Under the pieces are notes generated by a model that was not told where the DNA came from, ran no database searches, and worked only from the letters and a program-made list of their open reading frames with translations. Made by a program: the position numbers and the translations under genes. Positions 11,796-23,500 of a DNA stretch of 64,000 nt are shown in pieces. This DNA comes from Cannabis sativa (Eukaryota; Streptophyta; Magnoliopsida; Rosales; Cannabaceae), in the NCBI RefSeq assembly GCF_029168945.1, contig NC_083603.1, positions 42,036,396 through 42,100,395 of the forward strand, in the 5' to 3' direction. Each line of letters starts with the position of its first letter. Position 1 is the first letter of the stretch.

Positions 11796-12531
11796 TAAGT
11801 GTTGTAAATATGGATTGGATTTTTTTGACACGATACAAAATTAATACGAGCTCGGAAGGTACGAGCATGATTAGGCACGAAAAAATATGAGATTTGGGAC
11901 GATACGGAAAATATATCTTTAAGCACGACATAGCACGAGAAGCACGAATAGACTAGCCCAAAATGCATAATGCACGACAAGTCCGAAAAGTACGGCACAT
12001 ATTACAAAACTTTATAATTTATTATTACTAATAATAAAATATAAATTTATTAATTATAAATAAGTTAAATTAAATAATAATAAAATTTAAATATAATACT
12101 CAATTAAAACTATTAAAATATATATATAAAAAAAGATTATATTAATTTATTTATAGGGAGTGATATAAAAATTTGAGTATTTATAAGTAAATATTTAAAT
12201 GTTAATAATTTTATAAAGTTTTGAAATATATATATATAATTTAGTATTTGTAAAAAAATATGAAAAAGTAAAGCACAAATTTAAGTTCGGATATGAAAAT
12301 AGACTGGTCTGTTTAAGAAATATACGAGCCGACACGAACAAAACACAACAAGAATTCGAGCATGGCTTGAAAATATTGAGTCTACGGGTTGTATCGGGTC
12401 TACCCTTTAAAAATGTTGACATAACACAGCACGATCAATATTTTTTTGAGGCATGGCATAGCCAGTCTATTTTTTGAAAAATACAGATAAATACGGGTCA
12501 GGTCAGCACTCACGAACTTATTACAACACTA
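11796..12531. mobile_element. Probable non-autonomous hAT element, 736 bp
   Basis: The ends read TAAGTGTTGTAA and TTACAACACTA. Flanking octamers GTGTGAGC (11788-11795) and GTGAGAGT (12532-12539) match at six of eight positions, consistent with an aged 8-bp hAT duplication. Subterminal zones contain repeated GCACGA and ACGAG motifs (for example about 11865-11985) and related motifs near the other end, a layout typical of transposase-binding regions. No transposase coding remains, and short ORFs here are spurious. Confidence 0.7.
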
Positions 12532-12539
12532 GTGAGAGT

Positions 12540-14460
12540 TGTAGGCTTGTAGCCTGTAGGTGTGAGAAGAAGAGGGAGTAAGAAAAGTAAAGTGATATGT
12601 GAGTTTGTTATGTGATAAGAATAAGAAAGAAACAAAATGTATATTTAAATTTAAGATAGTAAGTAGATGTAATTTAAGATATTTGAGTTTATTTCTATAA
12701 GTTTATCATTTATTCTAATATTAACTAAAATCCCTGATAATATGATGAATCATTATAGTGAGATTGTTCATGTTTTGTTACTTGTTTTTATCATATATTT
12801 ATAATACTAAATTATCAATATATTCTCATTGTCATTGATAACATCACTCACTCACAACTATATTATATTATACGTAGCTAGATGATGATATATTAGGTTA
12901 ATTGAATCATCAAAAACCAAAGTAGATGCAATTCATGACATGATATAGACTTATATATATAGCATATATATATATATATATTATGATATTATATATGATT
13001 AAAGCGTGTGAAATGGGATTTTAATTAATGGGAAATTATTATTAAGATGGAACAATTGTTAGCCCACGTCCCCCGCCTTAATTATCTCCCATACATACAA
13101 ACAAATAAAGCTCATCACACCCATACTCACTCTTAATTATATACTCACTTTTATTTAATTTTTCAAATTTAAATTTTGGTAATAGTTTTCCAAACTAGTA
13201 AACTCTAGTAAATTAATTATGACGGTTTACGTTTATATTGGTACTTTTAATATTTTTATTTGGAAATTATTCATCTTAAAATTAAAAATAAAAAATATTA
13301 CAAATTTTTTATAAATATTTTTAAATGATAATATTATGTGTTTAAAAATAAGTGTACTATATGTATATTAGTGTACACATAATTAATTAGTTAATTGTAA
13401 AAAATAAATTATATTTTAAATTTATTAATAGTTCAATAATTATGAAGATTTAGCCGTAAAAAAGAACTTCATACATATTGTATATATACGTTATACAGTA
13501 TAATATTAGTGTATTCACTCATGTTCCATGCAGAAACAAACACATATATGTGGATATGAATATATATGTGATAATAGTCAATCAAATCAATTATATAAAT
13601 TGCTTTCCATGTTATATATATATATAGCTAACTTAATTATAACGCACATGTACTTTCTTTGAATTCAACACACACATTATACATACATGATATATATGTA
13701 TATATATATAGTCGAATATTATTTCATTATATATGAGTGGCTGGGAACTTGACTTGGGAAGAGTCTATTATTATTATTATTATTATTATTATTCCAACAA
13801 AGCTATTTTCTTGAACTTTTATATATATGACGATACATATACAATATTATAGCTTTTAAATTTGTATTATATGGTAAGACATATGCATTCATCATCATAC
13901 CATAATATATGACTCTTACTAAACCTCATGAGTTTGATACAAATAAATAACACCATTACTTAAAAAGGTATATTATGAGCTAATTATTTATTCATTTAGA
14001 AATATATTTAGTAAAGTTTAACTAATTTAATGTTATAACTACTACATATAAGTATTTATTGATGTATATTAGTGAAAAATGCTAGTGTTCATTTAATTCA
14101 ATCTCTATTATTTTGTTCATAATGAATTAGATTCACACTAATTATTTTAGATTTATTACTTTTTAATAAATTATTTAATATTATTTATTAAAAAATAATT
14201 ATTTTAATATAGTTAACAATAAAATAACATAAATTATTATTATTTTATGTCTCTAACAATAAATTAAAATTAATAAAACAGAAATAACAAATTTAAAGGA
14301 AAAAATATTGTATGTATAAAGAAATATTTAATTTTATTTTAGATTATAATTTCTTTAAATTAAGAGTGGAATATACATTTAATCTACTAAATTTTGAAAT
14401 ATATTTTTGTATTATATGTGTTAGATTAAATATAAATATATATATATTAATTATATAAAT
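12540..14460. other. AT-rich gap with microsatellites
   Basis: Contains TATATA runs at about 12.95, 13.6 and 13.7 kb and an (ATT)n run at about 13768-13793. No gene or clearly bounded element was found. Confidence 0.6.
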
Positions 14461-14837
14461 AAGGGTAAATACCATTTTGGACCCTCTGTTTTACAAAAGT
14501 TACTAATTGGACCCTGTGTTTTGTTAAATGACAAAATGGACCCTGTATTTTCTAAAATAGTACAAATAGGACCCTGAATTGATTTTTTGTCAAAATAAAG
14601 TTTAATTTTAATCCGATCTAAAAGTGCTATGACAAAACTGTTTACCTTTTTTGTATCTGTTCTTATTAAGCATTGTCTTCAAGTTGGTTGTATTAAAAAA
14701 AAAGTTGTCAAAAATTGAGCTCAGGGTCCTATTTTTACTATTTTAGAAAATATAGGGTCCATTTTGTCATTTAACAAAACACAGGGTCCAATCTGTAACT
14801 TTTACAAAACTTAGGGTCCAAAATGGTATTTACCCTA
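14461..14837. mobile_element. Mutator-like MITE family 1, copy A (best preserved)
   Basis: It starts GGGTAAATACCATTTTGGAC and ends in the complement, TCCAAAATGGTATTTACCC. The arms continue as imperfect inverted copies of a repeated module (GGACCCTGTGTTTTGTTAAA and so on). A 9-bp direct repeat TATATAAAT lies at 14452-14460 and 14838-14846, the size expected for Mutator-like elements. Other copies are at 28909-29280, about 29877-30241 and about 52309-52615. Confidence 0.88.
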
Positions 14838-14998
14838 TATATAAATAAGTGTAGGTTGAATTAGATTAGTTACTTTTACATATCAATTAATATTCCATAT
14901 ACATAAGTGCAAATATAATTGAATTGTGCGGATTAAATTAAGTATTTTATGAATACAACAAAAAGTATATATAGTTTAATTTCGTATGGTGTTCTTAT

Positions 14999-15191
14999 CA
15001 GGCCCAGCTCTGGACATAGGCGGGCTAGGCCTGTGCCTAGGCCCACCCAGTCTAGGAGCCCAAATTTTTTTTTTCCTCTTTTAAAATTATACATTTTTTT
15101 TACCGATTTTGAAAAATATCACATTTTTTTTAACATAAGGGCCCAAATTTTTTTTTTCCCTATGGCCCACTTTATTTCAGGGCCGGCCCTG
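14999..15191. mobile_element. hAT-type MITE with palindromic ends, copy B
   Basis: Same family as 4459-4653. It ends in CAGGGCCGGCCCTG, with a degenerate left end CAGGCCCAGCTCTG. Perfect 8-bp duplications GTTCTTAT lie at 14991-14998 and 15192-15199. Confidence 0.94.
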
Positions 15192-15199
15192 GTTCTTAT

Positions 15200-16185
15200 A
15201 TATGGTGATTATTGTATTGAGTACCATGTTATTTGAAACTCTGTTTAAAATAATACCTTATGTTCTCTCAAAAATATATTTTTTTGATAGATTTAATTAA
15301 ACTAAATTATTAATCACTAGTTTGTGATTAAATTTAAGCTCATGATAGTTTATTTAGACGAAATACACACAAAAAAAAGAGAATTTTAAAAATATTTTTT
15401 CTAAGTTTTATTTACAATTTTACAACCTAAAATTTTTATATACAAAAATACTCTTTTAAAATTTTAAAATTATAAAAAAATATATATTTAATAAAAAAAA
15501 TACATTTTTTTATAGAAAAAATATAAAAACAACAAAAAATCAAGCTCATAATAACTATAAATCAACTATAAACAACCAAAAATAATTAGAAAAACATCTT
15601 GACAACTATAATACAACTAAAAATAAACTATAAAATAACAAAAAAAAAACAATTTATTGTTTGTATTGAAGATGTATTTTTGTAAATAAAAAAATTCAAG
15701 AAGTAAAAATAATAAAATTTATTGATATATTTTTGTAATTTTTTTCAAAATTTTAGTCTATTTTGTAAAAAAAATATCCACCAAAACAACAATTATGAAT
15801 AAGAGTACAAAATGGATTTTAATATATTATTACTGATGGTATTTTTATAAGTGTATCAACTTTGGAACATATTAAAAATTATGCTAAATTTACAAAATAT
15901 AATATTGTGCTCAATTTAATTCATAAAAATTTTAGTTTTTATTATAATATCGATTTATTACATATTATAAAACTAATTAATTTTCATTTTGTTTATTATA
16001 TTACCATAATTTTGACAAAAAATAATAATTTTAATAAATTCTCAATAAAATATTAAATATTTATAAATAATAATTCTTTTTTTTTACTTAATTTACCTCT
16101 TGAACATTAGAACACAATAATAAACACACCAAATATAGCATAAATTATTTTTTTTAATATATTTACATGTGAAAATGATAATATT
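15200..16185. other. AT-rich gap, no gene
   Basis: Extremely A/T-rich sequence. The 64-residue ORF near 15.9 kb is an Asn/Ile/Tyr/Lys-rich translation of AT-rich DNA, not a gene. Confidence 0.6.
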
Positions 16186-16194
16186 AAATAGATT

Positions 16195-16485
16195 AAAGCT
16201 GCTATCCATTTAATCCATGCTAAGGAGGACAGCTTTCGTGACATCGATGGCATACTAAGCTGTATTTGTGACTTGATGTTACATGTTTCTGTTGTTGGTA
16301 TCTCTTTTGTATTTCGGGAGGCCAATGAGGTAGCACATGTTTTAGCCAATTACGCTTTGATTAACAAAGTGAGAGCTATGTGGATTGGGGTTATTCCCCC
16401 TTGTGCAGACTTGCGGTTTTGCAAGACTTGCCTAATCCTTTGTATTAATTTGTTGTAATGAAGACTTTATGTTAAAAAAAAAAAA
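16195..16485 (+). mobile_element. 5'-truncated LINE tail (RNase H C-terminus)
   Basis: A plus-strand reading frame contains a block with the residues ISFVFREANEVAHVLANYAL, the C-terminal signature of the RNase H domain in plant non-LTR retrotransposons. It ends after about 80 bp of 3' UTR in an A run (about 16474-16488). AAATAGATT lies at both sides (16186-16194 and 16486-16494), consistent with a short target duplication merging with the poly-A. Only the last about 290 bp of the LINE inserted. Confidence 0.82.
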
Positions 16486-16749
16486 AAATAGATTCAAAAT
16501 TATATTAGTAGAATGGTGTTGTACTTGTATAATTGGGAAATAATAGTATTAATGTCAGAGAAAATTAATTGTGGTTCCAATTCTAAACCAATACGGGAAA
16601 TAAGGTCATCCACACACACCCAAACACACATTAAATTCAACCATATATATACAAACACATTAAATTCAACCATTTATATATATAATAAACTTCTTATTAT
16701 AATCTTTTAATTAATTTCTTTATCCAAAATTAAAAACAGATACCTAAAT

Positions 16750-17070
16750 ATTTTTTTGTCAACAAAAAAAAAAAAATCATAACACTATTCGATAAAGTTA
16801 CAATATCATTCCTATAAATTTTTAAAAATTTTCAAATAGTTTAAAATAAGTTTAAAGTATTTTAAACACATGTAGTAAATTGAAATATTAGAAACTTTAT
16901 TTTTGGTACTGTAAATCATTTAAAATTTTTCAAAAATTTACAAGGATGAAATATATTCTAACTATAACAAATACCGCTATAAAAAATGAGAAAAAAAAAA
17001 TATTCTGATCACATGTGATTTTAAACGTAGAGATTGACTAAGAGATTGTAATAAAAAATTATAATTAGCA
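16750..17070. mobile_element. Inverted-repeat MITE, decayed copy B
   Basis: Shares the central AAATTTTTCAAAAATTTACAAG and ACAAATACCGCTATAAAAAA blocks and the right arm GATTGACTAAGAGATTGTAA with the copy at 6355-6706. The left arm is eroded. Confidence 0.6.
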
Positions 17071-17545
17071 TTTTTCTATATATGGATTGTAATAAACTAA
17101 AATAAAATTTTGGTTTTCTATTTTGTGAGTGTATGGTCATAATCCTAAATTTGTATTGTTTTTTTTGGGTTTGGCCATAGAACTTTATTTTGTTATAGGC
17201 CAAAAAAATGAAAAAAGGACAGTAAAGAAGACAAGTTTTGTTATCCTAAAAATGAAAAAAAGACAAATTGCATTAGTTGGAAGAGTGGAAAATCATAAGA
17301 GAGAAGGTCAAATATTACTTATAAGCTGGCTTTGCATGTGAATTTTTCTTTTGTTCTATCATCTCTTTAAGAAAATCACCAAAACTATCAAAAACATGAA
17401 AGTGGTGGCAATACCTAGCTAGTATAAATTATAATAGGGTACATATGTTACCTACTTTTCTACAATTATAAGGTTATGATAAGATTGAATGACTCTTCTA
17501 AAAGGCTATAATTGAAATTAAAAGAGATACAATGGATAAATCTAA

Positions 17546-17788
17546 GGGCTCGTTTGGAACGCCGTATTAGGTCGTATTGTATTGTATTGTATTATATTGA
17601 ATTGGATTATACATCATATTTTTATATAATACTATGTTAAACTTTAATTTATACTAAAATATTATATATTTAGGTGTCCATCAAATTTAATACCACATAT
17701 AGTTTTACATAAAAATATTGCATAAAATACAATTCAATATAATACAATACAATACAATACGACCTAATACGGCGTTCCAAACGAGCCC
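17546..17788. mobile_element. Tourist-like MITE, copy B
   Basis: The element is 243 bp. It starts GGGCTCGTTTGGAACGCCGT and ends with the exact complement, ACGGCGTTCCAAACGAGCCC. A TAA duplication lies at 17543-17545 and 17789-17791. It is nearly identical to copy A over its whole length apart from the number of ATTGT pentamers and a few substitutions, so both are fairly recent insertions of the same family. Confidence 0.93.
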
Positions 17789-17791
17789 TAA

Positions 17792-20540
17792 GAAATTTAA
17801 TATATCTAAATATGATGATACCTATTTTATGACTGACAATTGTAAAAGTTAATCATTGGTGGCATATACTATGGACATACTATAGTATTAGAAAATCTCA
17901 CATTGATAATATATAAAAATTAAATACTATACATAAAATACATAAGTTACTATTCTCATTTCCAATTAATTTTGATTCTAAACCATACACTTCTGTATTC
18001 TAACACATAATAGACTTTTTACATGTTTACAGATTTTTTTTTATATATTTTAAAGGATTTTTCTTTTATTAATATTATTTACATTTTTACGGAATTTTTT
18101 TTACAGGTTTTCACTTGTTTTTTTTTAACGTAAAATGTTGTTTTCATGTTATTTTCCCGCGACAGCGACATTAAAATAATATTATTTTGAAATAATAAAA
18201 AAAATAACACTCTATATAGTTGTAAAAACAAATTATGTTGCTTTCTCGTAACAGTGTAAAAAAAAATTCTTAAAAGCAATGCAAAAAATAACACTATTTT
18301 TGTAAAAAAATAAATAAATAAAATCCGTAAAAGTGTAAAAAAACAACAGATCCATAAAATTATATTTTTTTTCATTTTTGTATATTTATAAAATAATTCT
18401 AATAATAATTTATAGAGAAGACAAAAAAAAATGCCCTTTGTTAGTACAATGCCAAACTAATTTTTTATATATAGATATATATTTTCTTTTATTGGCTAAC
18501 TTAAGTAAAAATTAATTACTAGTCTAATAAATTTGAAAGTAAAGTACCTCCATTAGAGCTGTCCTTATACCTTCTAAAAGATGTTATAAAAAAGTTAAAA
18601 ATCCTAACTTTACAAAGGAAAAAAAAAGTAAACCTTTTTCATTTTTTACTCACAAACATGATTTTTTTTTTAATTCTAAAAGCTAAAAACAACTTAACAA
18701 AATCATATGACTCTCATGTTAAGCTAATAACTCCCATCTCTGGTTGTAATATCCCAAATCATCATAATTTCCAATTGGTTTTGTATGGTACTTAATTTTA
18801 TCAAATTTTCCACCATAAGAAAAGGGAACATTCAAAATCACAAGGTGGGACAATGATTGTGACAAGGAACTAGATACCACATTACCACCTTCCTATAATA
18901 CTATTCTTAAATATTTTCATCATAAAATTATTAAAACAAAAAAAAAAACAAGTGTATTGGATTGCATTGCATGATGAGATGAGAACAAAAATAAAATAAA
19001 ATGAAAATGATATGAAGAGGGTCCCCTCTTTTCCCTTGGTTGGCATTATTTGAAAACCCTAATTTGATAACAACCACAAAATGGTACCTCAACTGAAATT
19101 GATTGACCATATCAAACAAATGACACCAAACCAGCTTCTAATTCTGTAATTAGTTAAGGATTTTGTTTTTTAATAAAAGTGTTATTAAGACCAGCTTTGC
19201 TTACAAGTGACAACAGCTGTGAGATTTGCTTGCTTAGAAGCAAAAGCAACCAATCATGCATATCACATCAAAGGAGGTTCTAACACAATAATATATATAT
19301 ATATGTGTATATATATATATACTTAGTTCTTGTGACAAATGATGCTATCTGTTACAGATAAAGACACCTTATCTTCATCTTCATCCATAATTAGAATAGA
19401 TTAGATTATAGAAAAGAAAAGTATGTTTTCTAATGTTATCACATATCTTTATATAGTGTCACTAATTTGTTCCTTTTCAGCTTTAAAAATTAATATACAA
19501 TATTACTCTTGTTTTAGTTTAATCACATTCACACCCATGTATGTATTATAATTATAATTTACACCAAAATGATATCTGGCTATACACATTTATTTTGACT
19601 AATACCAGAACACTTTTGTTTTACAAATCAGCTAAAAAAATTATCACTTAAGATTTAGCCTAATTAATGAAAATAAATTGGGTGTTGTTATCACTTTCAT
19701 TCATAATCAAAGATAATATTAATAAAATAATTGGTAATATTGCCTGAATCTTTTACACTACTAAATTCTGCCCCTTATAATATATGGCTTGTTAATAATT
19801 TTTCTTTGAAATATAACTTTTATTTTACACTAATATAGTCATGCTATCATATCTTATTCATTTTATGATAAAATGAGTAGAGTAGTGAATAGTAATTTAT
19901 AAATGGATGTAAATTAAATACCCTTCACCTTTTTTATAATAACATTTATTTCTTTTTTATAATTATTTAAATTTTTATTTTTAATTTTTTAATCATTAAA
20001 GTAAAAAAAAAGTGAAAGATATTTAATTTGTATCTATTTATCAATCACCATTCATTTCACAATAAAATTGAATAAAATGTAATAGAAAGACCATATTACT
20101 ATAAAAATTATATTTTGAAGAGTATTCTTAACAAGTCATAAATTATAGGGGTACAAAAAGTTTGACAAAAATGCTAATTATTCAAAATATTAGTCCCAAA
20201 AAATTATGATAAAATGTTAATTCATGGAATTTGGCAAAAAAAATGAAAGTATTACTGAAAATAAAATAAAATTCATAATTGAATGGGGACCATAGTATCT
20301 GTTTATTTCTACAAGTGATGTTACAAAAATTTTAATCAATCAATTGAGATATTTAACTTTCCAAACAAAATTTTATTACACTCTCTCTGCATGTAACTAC
20401 TAACAATCATATTACAAAATGGTGATAGTCTGTGCATTTGTATTTTCAAATCTCCAAGACCAATTTTTGCCATACCTGTATTTCCAATTTCACCTTCACT
20501 TTCTGAGAAAAACGAAAAGTCCTTCCATCTGCCAAAACCG
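17792..20540. other. Long AT-rich gap, no gene
   Basis: Contains TATATA runs at about 19.3 kb and T/A homopolymers. ORFs at 18.1-18.4 and 18.9-19.1 kb (minus) are Phe/Ile/Lys-rich noise. The last about 150 bp should be the 3' UTR of the GTPase gene. Confidence 0.6.
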
Positions 20541-20542
20541 AG

Positions 20543-23500
20543 CTAAACATTGAATCGAAACAGCATCACATCTCCTTCTTGTACAATGTATTCTTTACCC
20601 TCCGATCTCAACTGCCACCATCAAAGTAGAGCCAACATTCAGAGCTGTTTTTAATGATACATATGCATTCTCTAATTTGATAACCAAATCTAAGAGACGC
20701 GAACAAGTAAAGAACTGAATGTTTCTAAATGGGATTTTGTGGTTAGACCTTATCTTTAGTGCATATTCATACAATGAAGATGAAAGACCTATGTTTGTTA
20801 TCTTTTTCTATCTTTCCAATTGTATCCAATTTTATGTGAAAGTGAGTAAAACATAGTAAATCTATGATTATGTCGAGGGTGGTCAAGCATTGTTAGAATA
20901 TAAGGTTCTATCTCAAAACTAATTGACAATGAGAGAAGTAGCTCATACAACTTATATATGGTATTAGATTCCCACACATTATCAATGGGGAACTCTCTAA
21001 CAAGCATGGCTACTGACCAAGCGAAATTTAAAACTAAAGCCAAAAACTTACGACTCCTTTCTCCCTTGCTGCAGCAAGTGACCCAGCAGCAACAAAATCA
21101 TCATAAGCCACCTGATTAGGAGAAAAAAAAATCAATGAGTAATTGGTCAAAGATATGACCTTTCAAACAATACAAGACACTTGTAAAACAATTTTCAATA
21201 ATTTTTCATCCGCGAATATATGGCAACCATCGATTGAATTGACTGGTAGGCAAACTAGAAAAGAAGTAAGTTGATGATGCAACATTCACTTCAAATAAAA
21301 TTAATATTATTACTTGAACAATTGTTGCATGGCCCTAACAATTTTGGTTTTCCAAAAACAATGTGAATTTGTTTTCTTATCTTCTAATGAGATTTTCCTA
21401 ATTTTCCCATCATTGTGTTGCCACTGTAAGCATCTTGTACAAATAAATAGGTAAGCCGAAACATAGAGCAAGGCACCAAAACATTGAATACTCATCACAT
21501 TAGTGTTTCGTAATTCAATAATATACTTCCTTTTCTATTATTTCACATGCATGCTCTTGAAAAAGGGGGAAGAAAAGTAAGAAGTTCTATAAATGTGGCG
21601 TACCGTCTCAGCACGGATGAAACCTTTCTCAAAGTCAGAGTGAATGACTCCAGCCGCTTGAGGTGCAGTCATCCCTAATTTCATCAGCACCAAAAGATTA
21701 GATAACTTAGCATGATGAACAAGTATCCAAACAGACTTTAACATCCAATTACATAATTTCTCTTTTTATTTTCAGAAACATATAGATTTATTAAGTAAAG
21801 AAAACAAGTACAAACATGAAGTGATGAGAAGTTGTCAAGTAGTATAGAATTTATGCCAAGCAGAAACAAAGCTAACCTGCAAGTATGGTCCATGCTTTTG
21901 TTTCCTGTGAGAAGAAAACAAAAACTATTTAACAGAGGAAAAAAAATCAAATTTCAAGGAGTGCCATATAAAATTTCTTCCATCCTCACCTTTTCGCCAG
22001 AAGTGAAATAAGTGCGAAGCCCTAAAAGGCTGTATGTTGCTCTGATAAGGTTTCCAAGACCACTTTCACTGACACCAAGAGATTGCAAGTATTCTGTTCT
22101 TTCTTCAGAAGGAAGCTCGGTTAACTCAGACTCAACCTGAAATGAAATTCATTTACCAAGTGTCACCCAAAGTTGACAGATTTATCCAAACAATGAAAGT
22201 GAATCCAACACATGAGTAAGAACATGCTAGTTTGTAACCTGTGCAGAAACGGTCACTAGTCCAGATTGCAACTCTGATGCAAGACCCATCACTTCTTTGA
22301 CATGCGGATTACTTCCAGGATCAGCTACTTCCGATTCTGCAACATTAGCTACATATATAATAGGTTTCATTGTAAGCAAGCAAAGATGCTTCACAGCTTC
22401 TTTCTCAAAATCTGTTATGGTAACTGATCGTGCTGGTTTGCCATCCAAAAGTGCAATCTTAATCTTTTCCAAGGCAGATCGTTCTGCGTCCTCCTGAAAT
22501 AAAAGTTTTGTTTAACATCAAAACTAGCCTCGGAATTAATATTAAAAGAGGGTGTTGGGATCAAGGGTTAGGACAACAGGAGAAAGATCACGCTCATTTA
22601 ATAACAAAAAGTAAAAAAAGTCGGTATAACACTTGCCTTAACTTTAGATTGCGAGTCCCTTCCCTTGCTTTTTTTCAGCTTATCCAGCCTTTTCTCAATC
22701 TGCATTCTTGTAGATGGTAAAATTTAGTTCATCAGTTTATTTGATCCTAATAAACTTTGATAGTACCAAAAAAAGAATGTAAATTGTCATTTGTGATAAA
22801 TTAATTCAAGAAATGTAGCATAAAGTTAGAAAGTTCTTTTGAGGCATTAAGAATCTTTTGAAGTTTACAACCACCAATGATTAACTAATCAAGGCATTGC
22901 CTATAACTTTCACCTATACAAGAAGAATTTTTTGTAGCTGTGTCAGACCATATAACCGAAAAATCAGTATATGTAAACGCAGCTCACAGAGTCTATGCGC
23001 TCAATAACTTCTCGTGAAAAGACATAATGATAGGGAATATCCATTCTTTAAATCAGATTACACATTATGAGAAAGAGAGATATAGAGAAATCATCAAAGA
23101 GACTTACAGCCATATTAGATTATGTACTAAATTTACAATATTTGACAGACAAGAAACTCTAAAACGTTAGTAGGAAGGTGTTAGGCCTTAGGGAAATAAA
23201 AAAAAAAGAGGGTAATTGGGTAATTGTAATGGGAGGGGTTGGTTATATATGAGTGAGTAAGGAAGGTAAGAAGATAGAGAATTATTTTGTTAAAGTGAGC
23301 ATTAGCTCTCTCTCGAGAGAGATCTATCGAATACCCAGCAACTTGTTCTCTTTTCATTCCAATATCAATATATCAGCTCTATTATCTCTATTTTGCTAAT
23401 GTTTGTACCGAAATGATAGGAAATTCCTATCAAAAAGATCAAAAGAACAAAGTATGGAGTGCATTAAGCAAGCTTTAAGTAGCAAACCTGGTCAAGATCA

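Noticed and set aside
15862..16056. 64-residue ORF
   Set aside because: Asn/Ile/Tyr/Lys composition is that of random AT-rich DNA.
18079..18375. 98-residue minus ORF
   Set aside because: Phe/Leu/Lys-rich noise in homopolymer-rich sequence; no family resemblance.
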